Below, in pieces: positions 14,801 through 29,480 of a stretch of DNA of 64,000 nt. The stretch covers positions 21,348,413 through 21,412,412 of the forward strand of contig OY804589.1 of assembly GCA_963680875.1 (NCBI GenBank), written 5' to 3'. The number at the start of each line of letters is the position of its first letter. The stretch's first letter is position 1. Source of the stretch: Bathymodiolus brooksi. Taxonomy: Eukaryota > Mollusca > Bivalvia > Mytilida > Modiolidae. Under the pieces are notes generated by a model. The model made no database searches, was not told where the DNA came from, and worked only from the letters and a program-made list of their open reading frames with translations. The position numbers were made by a program, and so were the translations under genes.

Positions 14801-15044
14801 CCGAAGAATAATAATCTACCAGCAGAGCTATCAACCTAGTGATAGTAACACTGACTACTGGGTAGATGATACCTCCGGAGACTAATAGTCCACCAGCAGA
14901 GGTATCAACCTAGTTATAGTAACCCTGACTACTGGGTAGATGATACCTCCGGAGACTAATAGTCCACCAGCAGAGGTATCCACCTAGTTATAGTAACACT
15001 GGCTACTGGGTAGATGATACCCCCGAAGATTACTAGTCCACCAA
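8833..15044 (+). repeat. 6,212-bp higher-order repeat, copy 2
   Basis: Second copy of the 84-monomer block, directly abutting the first and the same length as far as landmarks show. By eye only scattered substitutions separate the copies, for example GATGACACC (near 4,443) against GATGACCCC here, and CTTGATATT (near 3,909) against CTGGATATT here. One cluster of changes near 13,391-13,413 looks like a conversion patch. The copy ends where the next monomer reads GAGTTATC instead of GAGCTATC. Confidence 0.88.
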
Positions 15045-17021
15045 CAGAGTTATCAACCTAGTGATAGTAACACTGACTACTTGGTAGATGATACCTCCGG
15101 TGACTAATAGTCCACCAGTAGAGGTATCAACCTAGTGATAGTAACACTGACTACTGGGTAGATGATACCTCCGGTGACTAATAATCTACCAGCAGAGCTA
15201 TCAACCTAGTGATAGTAACACTGACTACTGGGTAGATGATACCTCCGGAGACTAATAGTCCACCAGCAGAGATATCAACCTAGTGATAGTAATATTGACT
15301 ACTGAGTAGATGATACCTCCGGAGACTAATAGTCCACCAGCAGAGGTATCAACCTAGTGATAATAACACTGGCAACTGGTTGGATGATACCAGCGAGGAC
15401 TAATAGTCCACCAGCAGAGGTATCAACGTAGTGAAAGTAACACTAACTACTGGGTAGATGATACCTCCGAAGACTAGTAGTACACCAGCAGAGGTATCAA
15501 CCTAGTGATAGTAACACTGACTACTGGGTAGATGATACCTTGGGGAATCAATAGTCCACAAGCAAATGCATCAACCTAGTGATAGTAACACTGGCTACTG
15601 GGTAGATGATACCTCCGGCGATTAATAGTCCACCAGCAGAGGTATCAACCTAGTGATAGTAACACTGACTACTTGGTAGATGATACCTCCGGAGACTAAT
15701 AGTCCACCAGCAGAGGTATCAACCTAGTGACAGTAACACTGACTACTGGGTAGATGATACCTCCGGAGACTAATAGTCCACCAGCAGAGATATCAACCTT
15801 TTGATAGTAACACTGACTACTGGGTAGATGATACCTCCGGAGATTAATAGTCCACCAGTAGAGGTATCAACCTAGTGATAGTAACACTGACTATTGGGTA
15901 GATGATACCTCCGGAGACTAAAATTCCACCAGTAGAGGTATCAACCTAGTGATAGATTCACTGACTACTGGGTATATGATACCTCCGGGGACTAGTAGTC
16001 CACCAGCAGAGGTATCAACCTAGTGATATTAACACTGACTACTGGGTAGATGATACCTTGGGAAATCAATAGTCCACAAGCAAAGGTATCAACCTAGTGA
16101 TAGTAACACTGGCTACTGGGTAGATGATACCTCCGGAGACTAATAGTCCACCAGCAGAGGTATCAACCTAGTGATAATAACACTGGCTACTGGGTAGATG
16201 ATGACCCCGAGATTAATAGTCCACCAACAGAGTTATCAACCTAATGATAGTAACACCGACTACGTGGTAGATGATACCTCCGGTGACTAATAGTCCACCA
16301 GTAGAGGTATCAACCTAGTGATAGTAACACTGACTACTGGGTAGATGATACCTCCGGTGACTAATAATCTACCAGCAGAGCTATCAACCTAGTGATAGTA
16401 ACACTGATTACTGAGTAGATGATACCTCCGGAGACTAATAGTCCACCAGCAGAGGTATCAACCTAGTGATAGTAACCCTGGCAACTGGTTGGATGATACC
16501 AGCGAGGACTAATAGTCCACCAGCAGAGGTATCAACGTAGTGAAAGTAACACTGACTACTGGGTAGATGATACCTCCGAAGACTAGTAGTACACCAGCAG
16601 AGGTATCAACCTAGTGATAGTAACACTGACTACTGGGTAGATGATACCTTGGGGAATCAATAGTCCACAAGCAAATGCATCAACCTAGTGATAGTAACAC
16701 TGGCTACTGGGTAGATGATACCTCCGGCGATTAATAGTCCACCAGCAGAGGTATCAACCTAGTGATAGTAACACTGACTACTTGGTAGATGATACCTCCG
16801 GAGACTAATAGTCCACCAGCAGAGATATCAACCTTGTGATAGTAACACTGACTACTGGGTAGATGATACCTCCGGAGATTAATAATCCACTTGCAGAGTT
16901 ATCAACCTAGTGATAGTAACACTGACTACTGGGTAGATTATACCTCCGGAGACTAATAGTCCACCAGCAGAGGTATCAACCTAGTTATAGTAACACTGGC
17001 TACTGGGTAGATGATACCTCC
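15045..17021 (+). repeat. Transitional array segment between HOR families
   Basis: This segment mixes monomer variants of the 6.2-kb blocks (GATGACCCCGAG near 16,200) with those of the following family (AATATTGACT at 15,291). The latter landmark recurs at 17,510, giving a 2,219-bp spacing (30 monomers minus 1 bp). It probably records the boundary between two amplification events. All monomers remain 74 bp and in plus orientation. Confidence 0.7.
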
Positions 17022-20000
17022 GAAGACAAATAATCTACCAGCAGAGCTATCAACCTAGTGATAGTAACACTGACTACTGGGTAGATGATACCTCCGGAGA
17101 CTAATAGTCCACCAGCAGAGGTATCAACCTAGTTATAGTAACCCTGACTACTGGGTAGATGATACCTCCGAAGACTAATAGTCCACCAGCAGAGGTATCC
17201 ACCTAGTTATAGTAACACTGGCTACTGGGTAGATGATACCCCCGAAGATTAATAGTCCACCAACAGAGTTATCAACCTAGTGATAGTAACACTGACTACT
17301 TGGTAGATGATACCTCCGGTGACTAATAGTCCACCAGTAGAGGTATCAACCTAGTGATAGTAACACTGACTACTGGGTAGATGATACCTCCGGTGACTAA
17401 TAATCTACCAGCAGAGCTATCAACCTAGTGATAGTAACACTGACTACTGGGTAGATGATACCTCCGGAGACTAATAGTCCACCAGCAGAGATATCAACCT
17501 AGTGATAGTAATATTGACTACTGAGTAGATGATACCTCCGGAGACTAATAGTCCACCAGCAGAGGTATCAACCTAGTGATAATAACACTGGCAACTGGTT
17601 GGATGATACCAGCGAGGACTAATAGTCCACCAGCAGAGGTATCAACGTAGTGAAAGTAACACTGACTACTGGGTAGATGATACCTCCGAAGACTAGTAGT
17701 ACACAAGCAGAGGTATCAACCTAGTGATAGTAACACTGACTACTGGGTAGATGATACCTTGGGGAATCAATAGTCCACAAGCAAATGCATCAACCTAGTG
17801 ATAGTAACACTGGCTACTGGGTAGATGATACCTCCGGCGATTAATAGTCCACCAGCAGAGGTATCAACCTAGTGATAGTAACACTGACTACTTGGTAGAT
17901 GATACCTCTGGAGACTAATAGTCCACCAGCAGAGGTATCAACCTAGTGATAGTAACACTGACTACTGGGTAGATGATACCTCCGGAGACTAATAGTCCAC
18001 CAGCAGAGATATCAACCTTGTGATAGTAACACTGACTACTGGGTAGATGATACCTCCGGAGATTAATAATCCACTTGCAGAGTTATCAACCTAGTGATAG
18101 TAACACTGACTACTGGGTAGATTATACCTCCGGTGACTAATAGTCCACCAGCAGAGGTATCAACCTAGTTATAGTAACACTGGCTACAGGGTAGATGATA
18201 CCCTCGGAGATTAATAGTCCACCAACAGAGTTATCAACCTAGTGATAGTAACACTGACTACTGAGTAGATGATACCTCCGGAGACTAATAGTCCACCAGC
18301 AGAGGTATCAACCTAGTGATAATAACACTGGCAACTGGTTGGATGATACCAGCGAGGACTAATAGTCCACCAGCAGAGGTATCAACGTAGTGAGAGTAAT
18401 ACTGACTACTGGGTAGATGATACCTCCGGAGACTAGTAGTCTACCAGTAGAGGTATCAACCTAGTGATAGTAACACTGGCTACTTGGTAGATGATACCTC
18501 CGGAGACTAATAGTCCACCAGCAGAGGTATCAACCCTGTGATAGTAACACTGACTACTTGGTAGATGATACCTCCGGAGACTAATAGTCCACCGGCAGAG
18601 ATATCAACCTAGTGATGGTAACACTGACTACTGGGTAGATGATACCTCCGGAGATTAATAATCCACCTGCAGAGGTATCAACCTAGTGATAGTAACACTG
18701 ACTACTGGGTAGATGATATCTCCGGAGACTAATAGTCCACCAGCAGAGGTATCAACCTAGTGAGAGTAACACTGGCTACTGGGTAGATGATACATCCGGA
18801 GACTAGTAGTCCACCGGCAGAGACATCAACCTAGTGATGGTAACACTGACTACTGGGTAGAAGATACCTCCGGAGATTAATAATCCACCTGCAGAGGTAT
18901 CAACCTAGTGATAGTAACACTGACTACTGGGTAGATCATATCTCCGGAGACTAATAGTCCACCAGCAGAGGTATCAACGTAGTGAGAGTAACACTGAATA
19001 CTGGGTAGATGATACCTCCGGAGACTTGTAGTCCACCAGCAGAGATATCAACCTAGAGATAGTAACACTGACTACTGGGTAGATGATACCTCTGGAGATT
19101 AATAGTCCACCAGCAGAGGTATCAACCTAGTGATAGTAACACTGACTACTGGGTAGATGATACTTCCGGAGACTAAAAGTCCACCAGTAGAGGTATCAAT
19201 CTAGTGATTGAAACACTGACTACTGGGTAGATGATACCTCCGGAGACTAGTAGTCCACCAGCAGAGGTATCAACCTAGTGATAGTAACACTGACTACTGG
19301 GTAGATGATACCTCCGGAGACTAACAGTCCACCAGCAGAGATATCAATCTAGTGATGGTAACACTGACTACTGGATAGATGATACCTCCGGAGATTAATA
19401 ATCCACTTGCAGAGTTATCAACCTAGTGATAGTAACACTGACTACTGGGTAGATGATACTTCCGAAGACTAATAATCTACCAGCAGAGCTATCAACCTAG
19501 TGATAGTAACATTGACTACTGGGTAGATGATACCTCCGGAAACTAATAGTCCACCAGCAGAGATATCAACCTAGTGATAGTAACACTGACTACTGGGTAG
19601 ATCATATCTCCGGAGACTAATAGTCCACCAGCAGAGGTATCAACGTAGTGAGAGTAACACTGACTACTGGGTAGATGATACCTCCGAAACTAGTAGTCCA
19701 CCAGCAGAGGTATCAACCTAGTGATAGTAACATTGACTACTGGGTAGATGATATCTCCGGAGACTAATAGTCCACCAGCAGAGGTATCAACCTTGTGATA
19801 GTAACACTGACTACTTGGTAGATGATACCTTACGGAGACTAATAGTCCACCATCAGAAGTATCAACCTAGTGATAGTAACACTGACTACTTGGTAGATGA
19901 TACCTCCGGAGACTAATAATCCACGGCAGAGATATCAACCTAGTGATGGTAACACTGACTACTGGGTAGATGATACCTCCGGAGATTAATAATCCACCTG

Positions 20001-20128
20001 CAGAGGTATCAACCTAGTGATGGTAACACTGACTACTGGGTAGATTATACCTCCGGAGACTAATAGTCCACCAGCAGAGGTATCAACCTAGTTATAGTAA
20101 CACTGGCTACTGGGTAGATGATACCTCC
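17022..20128 (+). repeat. HOR unit of 3,107 bp (family C, unit 1)
   Basis: The unit is defined by the rare GAAGACAAATAATC variant at 17,022 and 20,129. A second landmark, GGCTACAGGG at 18,182 and 21,289, and a third, AATATTGACT at 17,510 and 20,617, give the same 3,107-bp spacing (42 monomers minus 1 bp). Confidence 0.85.
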
Positions 20129-23088
20129 GAAGACAAATAATCTACCAGCAGAGCTATCAACCTAGTGATAGTAACACTGACTACTGGGTAGATGATACCT
20201 CCGGAGACTAATAGTCCACCAGCAGAGGTATCAACCTAGTTATAGTAACCCTGACTACTGGGTAGATGATACCTCCGGAGACTAATAGTCCACCAGCAGA
20301 GGTATCCACCTAGTTATAGTAACACTGGCTACTGGGTAGATGATACCCCCGAAGATTAATAGTCCACCAACAGAGTTATCAACCTAGTGATAGTAACACT
20401 GACTACTTGGTAGATGATACCTCCGGTGACTAATAGTCCACCAGTAGAGGTATCAACCTAGTGATAGTAACACTGACTACTGGGTAGATGATACCCCCGG
20501 TGACTAATAATCTACCAGCAGAGCTATCAACCTAGTGATAGTAACACTGACTACTGGGTAGATGATACCTCCGGAGACTAATAGTCCACCAGCAGAGATA
20601 TCAACCTAGTGATAGTAATATTGACTACTGAGTAGATGATACCTCCGAAGACTAATAGTCCACCAGCAGAGGTATCAACCTAGTGATAATAACACTGGCA
20701 ACTGGTTGGATGATACCAGCGAGGACTAATAGTCCACCAGCAGAGGTATCAACGTAGTGAAAGTAACACTGACTACTGGGTAGATGATACCTCCGAAGAC
20801 TAGTAGTACACAAGCAGAGGTATCAACCTAGTGATAGTAACACTGACTACTGGGTAGATGATACCTTGGGGAATCAATAGTCCACAAGCAAATGCATCAA
20901 CCTAGTGATAGTAACACTGGCTACTGGGTAGATGATACCTCCGGCGATTAATAGTCCACCAGCAGAGGTATCAACCTAGTGATAGTAACACTGACTACTT
21001 GGTAGATGATACCTCCGGAGACTAATAGTCCACCAGCAGAGGTATCAACCTAGTGATAGTAACACTGACTACTGGGTAGATGATACCTCCGGAGACTAAT
21101 AGTCCACCAGCAGAGATATCAACCTTGTGATAGTAACACTGACTACTGGGTAGATGATACCTCCGGAGATTAATAATCCACTTGCAGAGTTATCAACCTA
21201 GTGATAGTAACACTGACTACTGGGTAGATTATACCTCCGGTGACTAATAGTCCACCAGCAGAGGTATCAACCTAGTTATAGTAACACTGGCTACAGGGTA
21301 GATGATACCCTCGGAGATTAATAGTCCACCAACAGAGTTATCAACCTAGTGATAGTAACACTGACTACTGAGTAGATGATACCTCCGGAGACTAATAGTC
21401 CACCAGCAGAGGTATCAACCTAGTGATAATAACACTGGCAACTGGTTGGATGATACCAGCGAGGACTAATAGTCCACCAGCAGAGGTATCAACGTAGTGA
21501 GAGTAATACTGACTACTGGGTAGATGATACCTCCGGAGACTAGTAGTCCACCAGTAGAGGTATCAACCTAGTGATAGTAACACTGACTACTTGGTAGATG
21601 ATACCTCCGGAGACTAATAGTCCACCAGCAGAGGTATCAACCCTGTGATAGTAACACTGACTACTTGGTAGATGATACCTCCGGAGACTAATAGTCCACC
21701 GGCAGAGATATCAACCTAGTGATGGTAACATTGACTACTGGGTAGATGATACCTCCGGAGATTAATAATCCACCAGCAGAGGTATCAACCTAGTGAGAGT
21801 AACACTGGCTACTGGGTTGATGATACATCCGGAGACTAGTAGTCCACCGGCAGAGACATCAACCTAGTGATGGTAACACTGACTACTGGGTAGAAGATAC
21901 CTCCGGAGATTAATAATCCACCTGCAGAGGTATCAACCTAGTGATAGTAACACTGACTACTGGGTAGATCATATCTCCGGAGACTAATAGTCCACCAGCA
22001 GAGGTATCAACGTAGTGAGAGTAACACTGAATACTGGGTAGATGATACCTCCGGAGACTTGTAGTCCACCAGCAGAGATATCAACCTAGAGATAGTAACA
22101 CTGACTACTGGGTAGATGATACCTCTGGAGATTAATAGTCCACCAGCAGAGGTATCAACCTAGTGATAGTAACACTGACTACTGGGTAGATGATACTTCC
22201 GGAGACTAAAAGTCCACCAGTAGAGGTATCAATCTAGTGATTGAAACACTGACTACTGGGTAGATGATACCTCCGGAGACTAGTAGTCCACCAGCAGAGG
22301 TATCAACCTAGTGATAGTAACACTGACTACTGGGTAGATGATACCTCCGGAGACTAACAGTCCACCAGCAGAGATATCAATCTAGTGATGGTAACACTGA
22401 CTACTGGATAGATGATACTTCCGAAGACTAATAATCTACCAGCAGAGCTATCAACCTAGTGATAGTAACATTGACTACTGGGTAGATGATACCTCCGGAA
22501 ACTAATAGTCCACCAGCAGAGATATCAACCTAGTGATAGTAACACTGACTACTGGGTAGATCATATCTCCGGAGACTAATAGTCCACCAGCAGAGGTATC
22601 AACGTAGTGAGAGTAACACTGACTACTGGGTAGATGATACCTCCGAAACTAGTAGTCCACCAGCAGAGGTATCAACCTAGTGATAGTAACACTGACTACT
22701 GGGTAGATGATATCTCCGGAGACTAATAGTCCACCAGCAGAGGTATCAACCTTGTGATAGTAACACTGACTACTTGGTAGATGATACCTTACGGAGACTA
22801 ATAGTCCACCATCAGAAGTATCAACCTAGTGATAGTAACACTGACTACTTGGTAGATGATACCTCCGGAGACTAATAATCCACCGGCAGAGATATCAACC
22901 TAGTGATGGTAACACTGACTACTGGGTAGATGATACCTCCGGAGATTAATAATCCACCTGCAGAGGTATCAACCTAGTGATGGTAACACTGACTACTGGG
23001 TAGATTATACCTCCGGAGACTAATAGTCCACCAGCAGAGGTATCAACCTAGTTATAGTAACACTGGCTACTGGGTAGATGATACCTCC
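20129..23088 (+). repeat. HOR unit of 2,960 bp (family C, unit 2)
   Basis: Same landmarks as the preceding unit: GAAGACAAATAATC at 20,129 and 23,089, GGCTACAGGG at 21,289 and 24,249. The spacing of 2,960 bp is exactly 40 monomers, so the unit lost two whole monomers relative to unit 1. Loss of whole monomers is expected from unequal exchange or replication slippage in register. Confidence 0.85.
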
Positions 23089-26000
23089 GAAGACAAATAA
23101 TCTACCAGCAGAGCTATCAACCTAGTGATAGTAACACTGACTACTGGGTAGATGATACCTCCGGAGACTAATAGTCCACCAGCAGAGGTATCAACCTAGT
23201 TATAGTAACCCTGACTACTGGGTAGATGATACCTCCGGAGACTAATAGTCCACCAGCAGAGGTATCCACCTAGTTATAGTAACACTGGCTACTGGGTAGA
23301 TGATACCCCCGAAGATTAATAGTCCACCAACAGAGTTATCAACCTAGTGATAGTAACACTGACTACTTGGTAGATGATACCTCCGGTGACTAATAGTCCA
23401 CCAGTAGAGGTATCAACCTAGTGATAGTAACACTGACTACTGGGTAGATGATACCTCCGGTGACTAATAATCTACCAGCAGAGCTATCAACCTAGTGATA
23501 GTAACACTGACTACTGGGTAGATGATACCTCCGGAGACTAATAGTCCACCAGCAGAGATATCAACCTAGTGATAGTAATATTGACTACTGAGTAGATGAT
23601 ACCTCCGAAGACTAATAGTCCACCAGCAGAGGTATCAACCTAGTGATAATAACACTGGCAACTGGTTGGATGATACCAGCGAGGACTAATAGTCCACCAG
23701 CAGAGGTATCAACGTAGTGAAAGTAACACTGACTACTGGGTAGATGATACCTCCGAAGACTAGTAGTACACAAGCAGAGGTATCAACCTAGTGATAGTAA
23801 CACTGACTACTGGGTAGATGATACCTTGGGGAATCAATAGTCCACAAGCAAATGCATCAACCTAGTGATAGTAACACTGGCTACTGGGTAGATGATACCT
23901 CCGGCGATTAATAGTCCACCAGCAGAGGTATCAACCTAGTGATAGTAACACTGACTACTTGGTAGATGATACCTCCGGAGACTAATAGTCCACCAGCAGA
24001 GGTATCAACCTAGTGATAGTAACACTGACTACTGGGTAGATGATACCTCCGGAGACTAATAGTCCACCAGCAGAGATATCAACCTTGTGATAGTAACACT
24101 GACTACTGGGTAGATGATACCTCCGGAGATTAATAATCCACTTGCAGAGTTATCAACCTAGTGATAGTAACACTGACTACTGGGTAGATTATACCTCCGG
24201 TGACTAATAGTCCACCAGCAGAGGTATCAACCTAGTTATAGTAACACTGGCTACAGGGTAGATGATACCCTCGGAGATTAATAGTCCACCAACAGAGTTA
24301 TCAACCTAGTGATAGTAACACTGACTACTGAGTAGATGATACCTCCGGAGACTAATAGTCCACCAGCAGAGGTATCAACCTAGTGATAATAACACTGGCA
24401 ACTGGTTGGATGATACCAGCGAGGACTAATAGTCCACCAGCAGAGGTATCAACGTAGTGAGAGTAATACTGACTACTGGGTAGATGATACCTCCGGAGAC
24501 TAGTAGTCCACCAGTAGAGGTATCAACCTAGTGATAGTAACACTGACTACTTGGTAGATGATACCTCCGGAGACTAATAGTCCACCAGCAGAGGTATCAA
24601 CCCTGTGATAGTAACACTGACTACTTGGTAGATGATACCTCCGGAGACTAATAGTCCACCGGCAGAGATATCAACCTAGTGATGGTAACATTGACTACTG
24701 GGTAGATGATACCTCCGGAGATTAATAATCCACCTGCAGAGGTATCAACCTAGTGATAGTAACACTGACTACTGGGTAGATGATATCTCCGGAGACTAAT
24801 AGTCCACCAGCAGAGGTATCAACCTAGTGAGAGTAACACTGGCTACTGGGTTGATGATACATCCGGAGACTAGTAGTCCACCGGCAGAGACATCAACCTA
24901 GTGATGGTAACACTGACTACTGGGTAGAAGATACCTCCGGAGATTAATAATCCACCTGCAGAGGTATCAACCTAGTGATAGTAACACTGACTACTGGGTA
25001 GATCATATCTCCGGAGACTAATAGTCCACCAGCAGAGGTATCAACGTAGTGAGAGTAACACTGAATACTGGGTAGATGATACCTCCGGAGACTTGTAGTC
25101 CACCAGCAGAGATATCAACCTAGAGATAGTAACACTGACTACTGGGTAGATGATACCTCTGGAGATTAATAGTCCACCAGCAGAGGTATCAACCTAGTGA
25201 TAGTAACACTGACTACTGGGTAGATGATACTTCCGGAGACTAAAAGTCCACCAGTAGAGGTATCAATCTAGTGATTGAAACACTGACTACTGGGTAGATG
25301 ATACCTCCGGAGACTAGTAGTCCACCAGCAGAGGTATCAACCTAGTGATAGTAACACTGACTACTGGGTAGATGATACCTCCGGAGACTAACAGTCCACC
25401 AGCAGAGATATCAATCTAGTGATGGTAACACTGACTACTGGATAGATGATACCTCCGGAGATTAATAATCCACTTGCAGAGTTATCAACCTAGTGATAGT
25501 AACACTGACTACTGGGTAGATGATACTTCCGAAGACTAATAATCTACCAGCAGAGCTATCAACCTAGTGATGGTAACACTGACTACTGGATAGATGATAC
25601 CTCCGGAGATTAATAATCCACTTGCAGAGTTATCAACCTAGTGATAGTAACACTGACTACTGGGTAGATGATACTTCCGAAGACTAATAATCTACCAGCA
25701 GAGATATCAACCTAGTGATAGTAACACTGACTACTGGGTAGATCATATCTCCGGAGACTAATAGTCCACCAGCAGAGGTATCAACGTAGTGAGAGTAACA
25801 CTGACCAATGGGTAGATGATACCTCCGAAACTAGTAGTCCACCAGCAGAGGTATCAACCTAGTGATAGTAACACTGACTACTGGGTAGATCATATCTCCG
25901 GAGACTAATAGTCCACCAGCAGAGGTATCAACGTAGTGAGAGTAACACTGACTACTGGGTAGATGATACCTCCGAAACTAGTAGTCCACCAGCAGAGGTA

Positions 26001-26417
26001 TCAACCTAGTGATAGTAACACTGACTACTGGGTAGATGATATCTCCGGAGACTAATAGTCCACCAGCAGAGGTATCAACCTTGTGATAGTAACACTGACT
26101 ACTTGGTAGATGATACCTTACGGAGACTAATAGTCCACCATCAGAAGTATCAACCTAGTGATAGTAACACTGACTACTTGGTAGATGATACCTCCGGAGA
26201 CTAATAATCCACCGGCAGAGATATCAACCTAGTGATGGTAACACTGACTACTGGGTAGATGATACCTCCGGAGATTAATAATCCACCTGCAGAGGTATCA
26301 ACCTAGTGATGGTAACACTGACTACTGGGTAGATTATACCTCCGGAGACTAATAGTCCACCAGCAGAGGTATCAACCTAGTTATAGTAACACTGGCTACT
26401 GGGTAGATGATACCTCC
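23089..26417 (+). repeat. HOR unit of 3,329 bp (family C, unit 3)
   Basis: Landmarks GAAGACAAATAATC (23,089 and 26,418) and GGCTACAGGG (24,249 and 27,578) both give 3,329 bp, 45 monomers minus 1 bp. Part of the extra length is a local repetition near 25,740-25,990, where the GATCATATCTCC monomer and the following CTCCGAAACTAG monomer occur twice in succession. Confidence 0.85.
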
Positions 26418-29400
26418 GAAGACAAATAATCTACCAGCAGAGCTATCAACCTAGTGATAGTAACACTGACTACTGGGTAGATGATACCTCCGGAGACTAA
26501 TAGTCCACCAGCAGAGGTATCAACCTAGTTATAGTAACCCTGACTACTGGGTAGATGATACCTCCGGAGACTAATAGTCCACCAGCAGAGGTATCCACCT
26601 AGTTATAGTAACACTGGCTACTGGGTAGATGATACCCCCGAAGATTAATAGTCCACCAACAGAGTTATCAACCTAGTGATAGTAACACTGACTACTTGGT
26701 AGATGATACCTCCGGTGACTAATAGTCCACCAGTAGAGGTATCAACCTAGTGATAGTAACACTGACTACTGGGTAGATGATACCTCCGGTGACTAATAAT
26801 CTACCAGCAGAGCTATCAACCTAGTGATAGTAACACTGACTACTGGGTAGATGATACCTCCGGAGACTAATAGTCCACCAGCAGAGATATCAACCTAGTG
26901 ATAGTAATATTGACTACTGAGTAGATGATACCTCCGAAGACTAATAGTCCACCAGCAGAGGTATCAACCTAGTGATAATAACACTGGCAACTGGTTGGAT
27001 GATACCAGCGAGGACTAATAGTCCACCAGCAGAGGTATCAACGTAGTGAAAGTAACACTGACTACTGGGTAGATGATACCTCCGAAGACTAGTAGTACAC
27101 AAGCAGAGGTATCAACCTAGTGATAGTAACACTGACTACTGGGTAGATGATACCTTGGGGAATCAATAGTCCACAAGCAAATGCATCAACCTAGTGATAG
27201 TAACACTGGCTACTGGGTAGATGATACCTCCGGCGATTAATAGTCCACCAGCAGAGGTATCAACCTAGTGATAGTAACACTGACTACTTGGTAGATGATA
27301 CCTCCGGAGACTAATAGTCCACCAGCAGAGGTATCAACCTAGTGATAGTAACACTGACTACTGGGTAGATGATACCTCCGGAGACTAATAGTCCACCAGC
27401 AGAGATATCAACCTTGTGATAGTAACACTGACTACTGGGTAGATGATACCTCCGGAGATTAATAATCCACTTGCAGAGTTATCAACCTAGTGATAGTAAC
27501 ACTGACTACTGGGTAGATTATACCTCCGGTGACTAATAGTCCACCAGCAGAGGTATCAACCTAGTTATAGTAACACTGGCTACAGGGTAGATGATACCCT
27601 CGGAGATTAATAGTCCACCAACAGAGTTATCAACCTAGTGATAGTAACACTGACTACTGAGTAGATGATACCTCCGGAGACTAATAGTCCACCAGCAGAG
27701 GTATCAACCTAGTGATAATAACACTGGCAACTGGTTGGATGATACCAGCGAGGACTAATAGTCCACCAGCAGAGGTATCAACGTAGTGAGAGTAATACTG
27801 ACTACTGGGTAGATGATACCTCCGGAGACTAGTAGTCCACCAGTAGAGGTATCAACCTAGTGATAGTAACACTGACTACTTGGTAGATGATACCTCCGGA
27901 GACTAATAGTCCACCAGCAGAGGTATCAACCCTGTGATAGTAACACTGACTACTTGGTAGATGATACCTCCGGAGACTAATAGTCCACCGGCAGAGATAT
28001 CAACCTAGTGATGGTAACATTGACTACTGGGTAGATGATACCTCCGGAGATTAATAATCCACCTGCAGAGGTATCAACCTAGTGATAGTAACACTGACTA
28101 CTGGGTAGATGATATCTCCGGAGACTAATAGTCCACCAGCAGAGGTATCAACCTAGTGAGAGTAACACTGGCTACTGGGTTGATGATACATCCGGAGACT
28201 AGTAGTCCACCGGCAGAGACATCAACCTAGTGATGGTAACACTGACTACTGGGTAGAAGATACCTCCGGAGATTAATAATCCACCTGCAGAGGTATCAAC
28301 CTAGTGATAGTAACACTGACTACTGGGTAGATCATATCTCCGGAGACTAATAGTCCACCAGCAGAGGTATCAACGTAGTGAGAGTAACACTGAATACTGG
28401 GTAGATGATACCTCCGGAGACTTGTAGTCCACCAGCAGAGATATCAACCTAGAGATAGTAACACTGACTACTGGGTAGATGATACCTCTGGAGATTAATA
28501 GTCCACCAGCAGAGGTATCAACCTAGTGATAGTAACACTGACTACTGGGTAGATGATACTTCCGGAGACTAAAAGTCCACCAGTAGAGGTATCAATCTAG
28601 TGATTGAAACACTGACTACTGGGTAGATGATACCTCCGGAGACTAGTAGTCCACCAGCAGAGGTATCAACCTAGTGATAGTAACACTGACTACTGGGTAG
28701 ATGATACCTCCGGAGACTAACAGTCCACCAGCAGAGATATCAATCTAGTGATGGTAACACTGACTACTGGATAGATGATACCTCCGGAGATTAATAATCC
28801 ACTTGCAGAGTTATCAACCTAGTGATAGTAACACTGACTACTGGGTAGATGATACTTCCGAAGACTAATAATCTACCAGCAGAGCTATCAACCTAGTGAT
28901 GGTAACACTGACTACTGGATAGATGATACCTCCGGAGATTAATAATCCACTTGCAGAGTTATCAACCTAGTGATAGTAACACTGACTACTGGGTAGATGA
29001 TACTTCCGAAGACTAATAATCTACCAGCAGAGATATCAACCTAGTGATAGTAACACTGACTACTGGGTAGATCATATCTCCGGAGACTAATAGTCCACCA
29101 GCAGAGGTATCAACGTAGTGAGAGTAACACTGACCAATGGGTAGATGATACCTCCGAAACTAGTAGTCCACCAGCAGAGGTATCAACCTAGTGATAGTAA
29201 CACTGACTACTGGGTAGATGATATCTCCGGAGACTAATAGTCCACCAGCAGAGGTATCAACCTTGTGATAGTAACACTGACTACTTGGTAGATGATACCT
29301 TACGGAGACTAATAGTCCACCATCAGAAGTATCAACCTAGTGATAGTAACACTGACTACTTGGTAGATGATACCTCCGGAGACTAATAATCCACCGGCAG

Positions 29401-29480
29401 AGATATCAACCTAGTGATGGTAACACTGACTACTGGGTAGATGATACCTCCGGAGATTAATAATCCACCTGCAGAGGTAT
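26418..29480 (+). repeat. HOR unit, last and incomplete (family C, unit 4)
   Basis: This unit starts with the GAAGACAAATAATC landmark and follows the family order (GGCTACAGGG at 27,578, ACCAATGGG near 29,130). It departs from it near 29,480, before another GAAGACAAATAATC appears. Its 27,444-29,901 portion is the partner of the first 2.46 kb of the window. The exact right edge is approximate. Confidence 0.75.
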
